From Erysipelothrix sp. (GTDB taxonomy: Bacteria; Bacillota_I; Bacilli_A; Erysipelotrichales; Erysipelotrichaceae): a DNA stretch of 9,858 nt. This document shows positions 1-5,879 of the stretch, one piece after another. The notes under the pieces are model-generated. The model was not told where the DNA came from. It saw only the letters and a list, made by a program, of their open reading frames with translations, and searched no databases. Location of the stretch: contig JAAZEC010000009.1 in NCBI GenBank assembly GCA_012512495.1, forward strand, positions 1 to 9,858. Reading direction: 5' to 3'. Numbering within the stretch: the first letter of the stretch is position 1; every line of letters starts with the position of its first letter. Position numbers and translations under genes: made by a program.

Positions 1-1
1 C

Positions 2-82
2 TTTGTCTATGGTCAAGGTCATCGAAAAAGCAGGATTCAACGACACTATGAGCTTCTTAAGAAACATCGTATCCTACACTAG
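2..82 (+). CDS. possible 3' end of an unidentified protein gene (partial)
   Basis: Frame 2 is open from the window edge to a TAG at 80-82 and gives 26 residues ending in RHYELLKKHRILH, a basic, helix-like sequence that could be a protein C-terminus. A probable terminator at 149-177 lies 66 bases further on, which fits a + strand gene ending here. However, frame 3 is also open to a TGA at 99-101, and the - strand has an open frame over part of the same bases. With so little sequence, the frame choice is a guess and I recognise no family. Confidence 0.25.
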   Translation, partial: FVYGQGHRKSRIQRHYELLKKHRILH

Positions 83-148
83 GAATGATAGCCTACCTTG
101 ATCATTCAAAAGATATTTTTGTGTGCTCAAAATACCTAATAATGTGAT

Positions 149-177
149 AAAAAGACCATTGAGTTGGTTTTTATTTT
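149..177. terminator. probable bidirectional intrinsic terminator
   Basis: The core is ACCA (155-158) with TGGT (165-168) around a 6-base loop. It extends outward by a G-T pair and A-T pairs to a stem of about 8 pairs (151-158 with 165-172). A T-rich run follows on the + strand (168-177), and the - strand reads a run of T across 149-153. The stem is weak because its outer half is A-T. It would end a + strand gene entering from the left and serve as a back-up for the - strand tRNA transcript. Confidence 0.45.
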
Positions 178-186
178 GTCAAATTC

Positions 187-208
187 GATGGTCTGAAGGT
201 AGACCATC
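187..208. repeat. perfect 8-bp inverted repeat (hairpin)
   Basis: GATGGTCT (187-194) and AGACCATC (201-208) are exact reverse complements around a 6-base loop. Neither strand has a T-run just after the stem, so it is not a classical terminator. The + strand GACCAT at 154-159 can also pair with ATGGTC at 188-193, so this hairpin and the terminator-like hairpin at 149-177 are mutually exclusive in one RNA. Confidence 0.6.
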
Positions 209-272
209 AAAAAAGGAGCTGTAGCTCCATAGACTTAACTCATTCCGTCTATTTCGTTACAGCCCCTTGATG
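205..272 (-). repeat. long bulged inverted repeat 3' of tRNA-Thr
   Basis: Read on the - strand, CATCAAGGGGCTGTA (272 to 258) pairs with TACAGCTCC (223 to 215) and TTGATG (210 to 205), leaving bases 211-214 as a 4-base bulge. All pairs form in - strand RNA if one G-U pair is allowed. On the + strand that position would be an A-C mismatch, so the - strand RNA is the better fold. Inside, ATAGAC and GTCTAT (247-252 and 229-234) form a second 6-bp stem. The structure starts 9 bases after the encoded CCA of the tRNA gene and competes with the short terminator hairpin at 209-228. Its role is unknown. Confidence 0.5.
209..228 (-). terminator. intrinsic terminator of tRNA-Thr
   Basis: On the - strand GGAGC, a 4-base loop TACA and GCTCC form a GC-rich 5-bp hairpin (228 to 215), followed directly by six T (214 to 209). 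It lies 53 bases beyond the encoded CCA end of the tRNA gene and points the same way. Confidence 0.7.
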
Positions 273-281
273 TGTATATGA

Positions 282-357
282 TGGTGCCGGTTACGGGATT
301 CGAACCTATGACTTACTCATTACGAATGAGTTACTCTACCAACTGAGTTAAACCGGC
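282..357 (-). tRNA. tRNA-Thr (anticodon CGT)
   Basis: The - strand folds as a full cloverleaf of 76 nt. The acceptor stem is GCCGGTT with AACCGGC (7 bp), the D stem ACTC with GAGT, the anticodon stem ACTCA with TGAGT around the loop TTCGTAA, a 5-base variable loop AAGTC, the T loop TTCGAAT, discriminator A, and an encoded CCA at 284-282. The anticodon CGT is at 324-322 and reads ACG threonine codons only, so another threonine tRNA must exist elsewhere. The T stem (ATAGG with CCCGT) has one A-C mismatch and one T-G pair, which is weaker than usual. The gene has its own promoter upstream and a terminator downstream. Confidence 0.93.
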
Positions 358-372
358 GCGACTACGACTATA

Positions 373-401
373 ATGATATTCATTTGGTAGAAAAAAGTCA
401 A
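373..401 (-). promoter_or_regulatory. promoter of tRNA-Thr
   Basis: On the - strand, TTGACT (401-396) is followed by a 17-base spacer and TATCAT (378-373), close to the vegetative consensus. The predicted start is about 10 bases before the first base of the mature tRNA. A terminator at 426-453 separates it from psuG, so the tRNA is probably transcribed on its own. Confidence 0.7.
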
Positions 402-425
402 TGTTAAAGATGATATTTTTGACAG

Positions 426-453
426 AAAAAAACTGAGAATGACCTCAGTTTTT
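426..453. terminator. intrinsic terminator of psuKG, symmetrical
   Basis: AACTGAG (431-437) and CTCAGTT (444-450) form a 7-bp stem around a 6-base loop, flanked by A-run and T-run that extend the pairing. The - strand transcript from psuG meets seven or more T after the stem, and the + strand sees a shorter T-run. The TGA stop codon of psuG (447-445) lies within the stem, so the last ribosome on psuG would cover half of the hairpin. Confidence 0.8.
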
Positions 454-1365
454 GATGTTATGATGGGCCACGGCTAGCTGTGCGCCAACCTTAGCGTTGT
501 TATAGACGAGTGCAATGTTAGCTTCAAGGGATTTACCATCGGTCTTCTTGACAATGGATGCCAACATGAAAGGGGTGATATCCTTGCCGACCACGTGCTG
601 ATCTTCAGCATCTTGTGTCGCTTGAGCAATGATGCCATCGATGTAGTCTCTATCCAGTTGGTGTTCTTCAGGGATTGGGTTAGTAATCAAGACGCCACCA
701 GGTAGTTCAAGGTCATCCTTAGTGGCGATGACACTCGCGATTTCTTCAACTGTATCAAGGCGTAAGTTTAGTTTATGGCCAGACTTCCTAGTAAAGAAGG
801 CGGGTAGTTCATCGGTACCATAGCCAACGACCGTTACGCCGTGAGTTTCAAGGTATTCGAGGGTACGAGGTAGATCGAGGATTGACTTAGCGCCGGCACA
901 AATAACATTGACGTTGGTATGAGCCAGTTCTTCAAGGTCCGCACTGACATCCATGTGGTCTTCATAGCCACGGTGAACACCACCGATACCACCGGTTACG
1001 AAGAAGTGAATGCCTGCCATTTCGGCAGCCATCATGGTCGTCGCTACCGTGGTAGCTCCAAGTTTCTTAGATGATACTGCGTAGGCGAAGTCACGACGGG
1101 AAACCTTAAGAGCATCCTTGCTTTGTCCTAGTAGTTCAAGTTCGCTCTCTTCAAGACCAATCTTGATCTTACCGTCCATGATGGCGATGGTTGCTGGGAC
1201 GGCACCCTGTTCACGAATGATGCTTTCGGTCTTGCGGGCCATTTCAACATTTTGTGGATAGGGCATGCCATGGGAGATGATGGTTGATTCTAGTGCGACA
1301 ATTGGTTGGTTCGCATCGATTGCATCCTGAACTTCCTTTGAAAAACTAAGATATTTTTTTAGCAT
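445..1365 (-). CDS. psuG: pseudouridine-5'-phosphate glycosidase
   Basis: PsuG splits pseudouridine 5'-phosphate into uracil and ribose 5-phosphate in the cytoplasm, breaking the C-C glycosidic bond. The 306-aa product is full length for the family. Visible motifs include ALESTIISHG (24-33), VPATIAI (56-62), KVSRRD (87-92), VTGGIGGVHRG (123-133), DVSADL (139-144), CAGAKSILDLP (156-166) and an Asn in EANIALV (281-287). By alignment from memory with E. coli PsuG, Glu26, Lys87, Lys160 and Asn283 match its active-site Glu31, Lys93, Lys166 and Asn289. I chose the ATG at 1365 because AAAGGAG lies about 8 bases upstream and the family N-terminus starts there; an upstream in-frame ATG at 1449 has no such support. 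The start overlaps the end of psuK by 20 bp, so translation is probably coupled. No pseudouridine transporter gene is nearby. Confidence 0.95.
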   Translation of the reverse strand: MLKKYLSFSKEVQDAIDANQPIVALESTIISHGMPYPQNVEMARKTESIIREQGAVPATIAIMDGKIKIGLEESELELLGQSKDALKVSRRDFAYAVSSKKLGATTVATTMMAAEMAGIHFFVTGGIGGVHRGYEDHMDVSADLEELAHTNVNVICAGAKSILDLPRTLEYLETHGVTVVGYGTDELPAFFTRKSGHKLNLRLDTVEEIASVIATKDDLELPGGVLITNPIPEEHQLDRDYIDGIIAQATQDAEDQHVVGKDITPFMLASIVKKTDGKSLEANIALVYNNAKVGAQLAVAHHNIKN

Positions 1366-2449
1366 TGTGTTGCTCCTTTTCTGATTCGAGTAATTGGCGA
1401 GTAAGTACTTCCCTGACGGAAGAAGTACTCTGGATTGTGGCACTGGCATTGAGTTGTCCTAAGAGGACTGAATCGTGGAAATTATTGTCATTCATTAATC
1501 CGTAAATAACACCTGAACAGAAGGCATCACCGGCACCAGTCGCGTCTACTACTTCCTTCACCACAATAGCAGGGCTCTTGTAGATACCTTTTTGGTAACC
1601 ATAGGCGACACCATCCTTGCCATCGGTGACAACCGCGTAGGAGACCCCTTTATCGAGCCACATTTGAGTGAGCTTCTTAGCATCGGTTTCCTTGGTTTTA
1701 AAGTAGGCTTGGGACTCATCTTTATTAAAGATGGTCAGGAAGGTTCCCGCTAGTTCTTCTGGAACACGATTGACCTTAGGTGCAGAAACACCAATGATGA
1801 CCATGTCCTTGTTCTCGTCTCTACTGAAGTCCAGCAGGTACTGAATGGCTGAAGGTTCGACATTTGTGTCGATCACGAGTAGCTTGGCACTCGAGAGGGC
1901 CTGTCGGTGTCGCTGTAGCCAGCGATCATCCATTAGGTTGGCAATGTCCATATCCGCAATCCCTAAGATGAGATCTCCCTCATTGTTCAAAATAGCGGAG
2001 TAGCTACCCGTCGTCGCATTCTCGATGATTTCTACCTCGTGAACCGAAATGAAATCCTTACAGTAGTTGAGAATGGATCGTCCGTTCATATCACCACCAA
2101 CCAGTGAGAGGAGCGTTACGTTCTGATCCAGTCGACCAAGATTCTCGGCAACGTTACGAACCACGCCACCAATAGTCGTGAGGGATGAGATGGGGTTAGA
2201 GGTGTACAGTTGTAGATCTTCTTTCAAGACGAGCTTGTGATCGACGTTCGCACCACCAATACAGATAATGGATTTCCTGTCATTGAGAATGTAAGCTTTC
2301 CCCATAATATAGCCCTTGTTGACTAGTTGAGAAATTAAGTTCGCTGTAGCACTTCGCGATAAACCGATCTTATCCGCTAGGTTCTTCTGGGAAATATAGG
2401 GGTTGAGCTGCAGTTCCTCGAGAATCGCCCGCTCTTTTGCGCTTAACAT
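1346..2449 (-). CDS. psuK: pseudouridine kinase (PfkB family) with N-terminal HTH domain
   Basis: The 367-aa product has two parts. Residues 2-55 form a winged helix-turn-helix of MarR/AsnC type (ISQKNLADKIGLSRSATANL, then a wing ending near KAYIL). Residues 60-350 form a PfkB/ribokinase-family sugar kinase with the opening motif IGGANVDHK (64-72), GGVVRNVAENL (95-105) and the ATP/catalytic signature DATGAGDAF (302-310, base Asp308). PfkB sequence alone does not fix the substrate. The overlapping psuG indicates that it phosphorylates pseudouridine to the 5'-phosphate that PsuG splits. HTH-kinase fusions of this type are known in this family. The start at 2449 is preceded by AAAGGATGG at good spacing; the in-frame ATG at 2488 lies within the predicted operator and has no ribosome binding site. 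The HTH may regulate the operon itself through the palindrome at 2479-2497. Confidence 0.88.
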   Translation of the reverse strand: MLSAKERAILEELQLNPYISQKNLADKIGLSRSATANLISQLVNKGYIMGKAYILNDRKSIICIGGANVDHKLVLKEDLQLYTSNPISSLTTIGGVVRNVAENLGRLDQNVTLLSLVGGDMNGRSILNYCKDFISVHEVEIIENATTGSYSAILNNEGDLILGIADMDIANLMDDRWLQRHRQALSSAKLLVIDTNVEPSAIQYLLDFSRDENKDMVIIGVSAPKVNRVPEELAGTFLTIFNKDESQAYFKTKETDAKKLTQMWLDKGVSYAVVTDGKDGVAYGYQKGIYKSPAIVVKEVVDATGAGDAFCSGVIYGLMNDNNFHDSVLLGQLNASATIQSTSSVREVLTRQLLESEKEQHNAKKIS

Positions 2450-2478
2450 AGCACCATCCTTTCTAACACTTGTCTTTA

Positions 2479-2497
2479 AATAAAACATTTGTTTATT
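2479..2497. promoter_or_regulatory. candidate operator at the psuKG start point
   Basis: A 19-bp imperfect palindrome has perfect 6-bp arms AATAAA (2479-2484) and TTTATT (2492-2497). It lies just downstream of the psuK -10 box and overlaps the predicted transcription start, where a bound protein would block transcription. The natural candidate is the HTH domain of PsuK, but binding is an inference, and A/T-rich palindromes can arise by chance. Confidence 0.45.
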
Positions 2498-2499
2498 AA

Positions 2500-2528
2500 A
2501 TGATAACGCAACCTGGGGTGGCTGTCAA
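2500..2528 (-). promoter_or_regulatory. promoter of psuKG
   Basis: On the - strand a perfect -35 TTGACA (2528-2523), a 17-base spacer and the -10 TATCAT (2505-2500). The predicted start is near 2493, giving a leader of about 45 bases before the psuK ATG. It is back to back with the rpsB promoter, with 28 bases between the two -35 boxes. Confidence 0.8.
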
Positions 2529-2556
2529 CGAATTCGAACTTTTAACGTTAGATTGT

Positions 2557-2585
2557 TTGCACATGGTAGCTCGTTGTGGTATATT
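2557..2585 (+). promoter_or_regulatory. promoter of rpsB-tsf (extended -10)
   Basis: TTGCAC (2557-2562), a 17-base spacer and TATATT (2580-2585), with a TG one base before the -10 box (TGGTATATT), which makes it an extended -10 promoter. Transcription would start near 2592, leaving a leader of about 120 bases before rpsB. Confidence 0.7.
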
Positions 2586-2602
2586 ACATAAGGCACTAAC
2601 TG

Positions 2603-2671
2603 AGTGTACATACATACACACTATGGATTCATTACCCCGTGCTTAGAGGGATAGCCTCTTTGTTGGTAATG
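2603..2671 (+). promoter_or_regulatory. structured rpsB leader, candidate S2 autoregulatory element
   Basis: The leader contains two hairpins. The first is AGTGT (2603-2607) with ACACT (2618-2622). The second is a two-tier stem: CATTACC (2630-2636) pairs perfectly with GGTAATG (2665-2671), and inside it AGAGG (2645-2649) pairs with CCTCT (2655-2659) around a 5-base loop, leaving asymmetric internal loops. It ends about 25 bases before the ribosome binding site. Ribosomal protein operons often carry such leaders as targets for feedback by their own protein. That this one binds S2 is an inference from position and shape only. Confidence 0.5.
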
Positions 2672-2711
2672 TCAGAAATAGTGGAGGAAAAACGGAAAGG
2701 ATGGTATTTAT

Positions 2712-3674
2712 ATGTCAGTTGTCACCATTAAACAGTTATTAGAAAGCGGGGCTCATTTCGGTCACCAAACACGTCGTTGGAATCCAAAAATGGCACCCTT
2801 CATCTACACCGCTAAAAACGGTACACACATTCTTGATTTGAATCAAACTCAAACAAGGATTGAGGAGGCTTACCATAAAATGAGCGAAATTGCTCAAAAT
2901 GGGGGTAAGGTTCTTTTTGTTGGGACTAAGAAACAAGCTCAACAAACAGTCTTAGAAGAAGCACTACGTAGCGGTTCCTTCTTTATCAACCAACGCTGGT
3001 TGGGTGGAACGCTCACCAATTTTAGAACAATTCAAAAGTCGATCCGTCGTCTGTTGGATATTGAAACGATGGAAGAAAACGGTTCAATCAATGTCTATCC
3101 TAAGAAAGAAGTCATTTTGCTACGTAAAGAAGCAACTCGTTTAGAAAACTTCTTAGGTGGTATCAAGGAAATGAAGAAAGTTCCTGATGCTTTATTTGTT
3201 GTCGATCCAACTGAGGATCACATCGCGGTCTTGGAAGCTCGTAAACTTAAGATTCCAGTATTCGGTATCGTGGATACAAACTGTGCTCCAGACATCGTGG
3301 ACTACATGATTCCAGCAAACGATGATGCTATCAAAACAATTCGTTTAATCACAGCAGTCTTGAGTGATGCGATTGTAGATGCGAAGGGTGGCGTACAAAC
3401 CGTTGCTTTCGTTGAAGATAGTGAAAATGATATTACGATGAATGATGTTATCCGTCGTGTCGATGAACAAAACGAAGCACGTCGCCGTCAACGTCAGGAA
3501 GAACGTCGTCAACGTGATGATCGCCGTAATCGTTCACAAACATTTAACAAAAACCGCCGTACTTTCAATAAGCGTGTAACGCAAGATGAAGCTCCAGCTG
3601 CTGCTGCACCAAAAGAAGCACCAGCTTCAACACCTGAAGCAGCAGAAACGGTTGTTCAAAGTAAAGGAGAATAA
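2712..3674 (+). CDS. rpsB: 30S ribosomal protein S2, with long C-terminal tail
   Basis: S2 binds late to the small ribosomal subunit near S1 and is needed for initiation. The family core is clear: LLESGAHFGHQTRRWNPKM (9-27), NGTHILDL (36-43), FVGTKKQAQ (69-77), NQRWLGGTLTNF (93-104) and FGIVDTN (184-190). The core ends near residue 227. At 320 aa it is longer than the roughly 250-270 aa usual in Bacillota. The extra length is an Arg/Gln/Asn-rich stretch (about 257-288) followed by an Ala/Pro/Glu-rich stretch (292-313), probably disordered. There is no frameshift: the frame runs to TAA at 3672, and the tail's AAAGGAG codons double as the tsf ribosome binding site. The start has AAAGGATGG upstream. 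Confidence 0.97.
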   Translation: MSVVTIKQLLESGAHFGHQTRRWNPKMAPFIYTAKNGTHILDLNQTQTRIEEAYHKMSEIAQNGGKVLFVGTKKQAQQTVLEEALRSGSFFINQRWLGGTLTNFRTIQKSIRRLLDIETMEENGSINVYPKKEVILLRKEATRLENFLGGIKEMKKVPDALFVVDPTEDHIAVLEARKLKIPVFGIVDTNCAPDIVDYMIPANDDAIKTIRLITAVLSDAIVDAKGGVQTVAFVEDSENDITMNDVIRRVDEQNEARRRQRQEERRQRDDRRNRSQTFNKNRRTFNKRVTQDEAPAAAAPKEAPASTPEAAETVVQSKGE

Positions 3675-3676
3675 TT

Positions 3677-4564
3677 ATGATTAGCGCTAAACTAGTTAAA
3701 GAACTACGCGATCGTACCGGAGCCGGTATGATGGATTGTAAAAAAGCATTAGAAGCCACGGATGGTAACATTGAAGAAGCCATTACTTGGTTACAAGAAA
3801 AAGGCATCTCTACTGCTGCCAAGAAAGCTGGACGCATCGCTGCTGAAGGCCTAGCAAAAGTCGTGGTCGAAGGCAATACTGGCGTCGTCCTTGAACTTAA
3901 TGCTGAGACAGACTTTGTCGCTAAAAATGACAAATTCACTGGTCTATTAGACTCATTAGCTTCGACTTTCGTCAAAGAGAAACCAGCTGATTTAGAAGCT
4001 GCCAACAATTTAGTTATTGATGGTAGCACTGTTGCTGATTTAGTTACACAAGCAACAGCAACGATTGGTGAAAAGATTTCACTTCGTCGCTTAGAAGTTG
4101 TTGAAAAGAATGATGACGAGATCTTCGGTGACTACACTCATATGGGTGGTAAGATCGCTGCACTCGTAGTCCTAAAGGGTGGAAACGATGAAGTATCACA
4201 CGATGTTGCGATGCAAGTTGCTTCCATGAGCCCACAATTCATTTCAAGAGACGACATGCCTCAAGAAATCGTGGACAAAGAAACAGACATTCAGACAGAA
4301 GTCTTGAAGAATGACGAATCCATGGCGAACAAGCCTGAGAATATTAGAGCGGGTATCGTTGCTGGACGGGTCAAGAAAGCACTTCAAGAAATTTCATTAG
4401 TTGATCAACCATTCTTTAAGGATAGTTCCCTAAGTGTGGATAAAATGCTGAATAATGCCAATGCCAAAGTGGTTAGCTTTGTTCGCTATGCTGTCGGCGA
4501 GGGAATCGAGAAGCGAGAAGAAAATTTTGCTGAAGAAATCGCCAGCATGACTCAAGCTAAGTAA
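3677..4564 (+). CDS. tsf: translation elongation factor Ts
   Basis: EF-Ts is the nucleotide exchange factor that releases GDP from EF-Tu in the cytoplasm. The 295-aa product has the N-terminal UBA-like domain with LRDRTGAGMMDCKKAL (10-25), and the core motif TDFVAKN (78-84) that contacts EF-Tu, followed by the two-subdomain core. The length is normal for Bacillota outside Streptococcus. It begins two bases after rpsB, with its ribosome binding site inside the last rpsB codons, so the two are cotranscribed and probably coupled. GAA is preferred over GAG (about 22 to 6 by hand count), as expected for a highly expressed gene. A terminator overlaps its stop codon. Confidence 0.98.
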   Translation: MISAKLVKELRDRTGAGMMDCKKALEATDGNIEEAITWLQEKGISTAAKKAGRIAAEGLAKVVVEGNTGVVLELNAETDFVAKNDKFTGLLDSLASTFVKEKPADLEAANNLVIDGSTVADLVTQATATIGEKISLRRLEVVEKNDDEIFGDYTHMGGKIAALVVLKGGNDEVSHDVAMQVASMSPQFISRDDMPQEIVDKETDIQTEVLKNDESMANKPENIRAGIVAGRVKKALQEISLVDQPFFKDSSLSVDKMLNNANAKVVSFVRYAVGEGIEKREENFAEEIASMTQAK

Positions 4565-4589
4565 AAGACACGCCTTTGTGTCTTTTTTT
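4564..4589 (+). terminator. intrinsic terminator (probably partial) between tsf and pyrH
   Basis: AAAGACAC (4564-4571) pairs with GTGTCTTT (4578-4585) around a 6-base loop and ends in a T-run to 4589. The stem begins at the last base of the tsf stop codon. pyrH starts 19 bases after it and I see no convincing promoter between, so read-through is likely to supply the downstream genes at a lower level than rpsB-tsf. Confidence 0.85.
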
Positions 4590-4608
4590 ATAAAAAGGAG
4601 AAAAGAAT

Positions 4609-5316
4609 ATGTATAAACGGATTCTTCTAAAAATCAGCGGTGAAGCGCTAGCTTCTAGCACCAGTCAACACGATCCAGTCGTCTTAAGCAATCTGGCGAG
4701 TGAGATTAAAGAAGTGATAGAACTAGGCATCGAAGTCGCCATTGTCGTGGGCGGTGGTAACATCATCCGTGGTAAGCAGGTGACCAATCTCAATATCGAT
4801 CGCAATCAAGCCGACTATATGGGTATGCTGGCAACCGTCATCAATGCGATTGCGGTCCAGGGAGCTCTAGAACACCTGAAGGTTGAAACCCGGGTTCAAA
4901 CCGCTATTGAAATGCGGGAAGTCGCCGAACCGTTCATTCTCCGCAGAGCTACTCGACACTTAGAAAAGGGACGGGTCGTCATCTTTGGAGCGGGAACTGG
5001 GCATCCTTATTTCTCAACGGATACCACGGCCGCGCTTCGTGCCTCGGAAATCAATGCGGATGTCATTCTAATGGCTAAAAATGGGGTCGATGGCGTCTAT
5101 TCAGCCGATCCGAAACTTGATAAAACAGCTACTAAATATGATACACTTACCTATATGGAGATGATTCAGAATAACCTGCAAGTCATGGATACAACAGCGA
5201 CCTCCATGTGCATGGATAATGATATCGATTTAATTGTCTTCGATATGAATGAGAAAGGTAATATTAAACGGGCAGCCCTTGGAGAAGTCATTGGGACCCG
5301 TATAAGTAAAGAATAG
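4609..5316 (+). CDS. pyrH: UMP kinase
   Basis: PyrH phosphorylates UMP to UDP with ATP, the step that feeds all uridine and cytidine nucleotides. It belongs to the amino-acid kinase fold, as a hexamer, unlike eukaryotic UMP kinases. The 235-aa length is normal. Motifs: KISGEAL (8-14) in the phosphate-binding region, VVGGGNIIRG (46-55), ADYMGMLAT (68-76), GTGHPYFSTDTTAALRA (129-145) and KNGVDGVYSADP (157-168), where the nucleotide binds. The start has AAAAAGGAG 8 bases upstream, just after the tsf terminator's T-run. An 11-bp gap separates it from frr. Confidence 0.97.
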   Translation: MYKRILLKISGEALASSTSQHDPVVLSNLASEIKEVIELGIEVAIVVGGGNIIRGKQVTNLNIDRNQADYMGMLATVINAIAVQGALEHLKVETRVQTAIEMREVAEPFILRRATRHLEKGRVVIFGAGTGHPYFSTDTTAALRASEINADVILMAKNGVDGVYSADPKLDKTATKYDTLTYMEMIQNNLQVMDTTATSMCMDNDIDLIVFDMNEKGNIKRAALGEVIGTRISKE

Positions 5317-5327
5317 GAGGAAGTTTT

Positions 5328-5873
5328 ATGAGTAAATTTACTGAATTAGCAAAAAGCAGAATGGATAAAGTCATTAGCAACTTTGAATCCAATCTTTCTG
5401 TGATTCGTACTGGTCGCCCTAATCCCAATATGATTAGCGGGATTGAAATCGATTATTACGGAGCACCAACCCCACTGAGCCAAATGGGTCAGATCACGGT
5501 CGTTGAAGGTACACAATTGGTAGTGAAACTATTTGATCCAAGCCAATTGAGGGCTGTCGAAAAAGCAATCAATGCTGCTAACCTGGGACTTAATGCCCAA
5601 AACGATGGTGTGGTTGTACGGATGCTGGTGCCAGCACTGACTGAGGCTACCCGTAAGGATCTGACCAAAGATGTGAACAAGCTACTTGAAGAAGCCAAGG
5701 TTGCGATTCGTAATGAACGTCGAGATGTGAATGATCTGGTCAAAAAAGACGAGGAACTTCGCGAGGACGATCAAAAACGCGAACTCGAAAATGTTCAAAA
5801 AGCAACGGATGATTTCATCAAGCACGCCGAAGCAATTGCGACTGCTAAAAACGAAGAAATCATGAGCATCTAG
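5328..5873 (+). CDS. frr: ribosome recycling factor
   Basis: RRF, with EF-G, splits the ribosome after termination. The 181-aa product is slightly shorter than the usual 185 aa. It shows IRTGRPNPNM (26-35) at the hinge into the small domain II, DYYGAPTPL (42-50), VVRMLVPALTEATRKDL (96-112) at the return to the helical bundle, and IRNERRD (127-133), which carries the conserved arginines that contact 23S rRNA. The last long helix is charged, as usual. A strong ribosome binding site, AGGAGG, lies 7 bases before the ATG. The next gene, uppS, starts 6 bases after its stop codon. Confidence 0.97.
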   Translation: MSKFTELAKSRMDKVISNFESNLSVIRTGRPNPNMISGIEIDYYGAPTPLSQMGQITVVEGTQLVVKLFDPSQLRAVEKAINAANLGLNAQNDGVVVRMLVPALTEATRKDLTKDVNKLLEEAKVAIRNERRDVNDLVKKDEELREDDQKRELENVQKATDDFIKHAEAIATAKNEEIMSI

Positions 5874-5879
5874 TCCATT

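Noticed and set aside
205..281. T-box riboswitch suggested by the tRNA-like sequence and terminator
   Set aside because: No specifier stem or T-box core sequence is present and the structure lies after, not before, a gene on its strand.
205..357. Integrated element or att site at the tRNA-Thr gene
   Set aside because: There is no integrase gene and no repeat of the tRNA 3' end; the only resemblance is a short anticodon-arm-like stretch in the trailer.
1366..1449. N-terminal extension of PsuG by 28 residues from the ATG at 1449
   Set aside because: The extension is not family-like, lies wholly inside psuK, and the ATG at 1365 has a good ribosome binding site.
2450..2488. Longer PsuK starting at the ATG at 2488
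   Set aside because: That ATG lies within the palindrome near the predicted transcription start and has no ribosome binding site; 2449 has AAAGGATGG at proper spacing.
3565..4029. 154-codon open frame on the - strand across the rpsB/tsf junction
   Set aside because: It is antisense to two highly conserved genes, has a biased Ser/Ala/Leu composition typical of a shadow frame and no supporting start signals.
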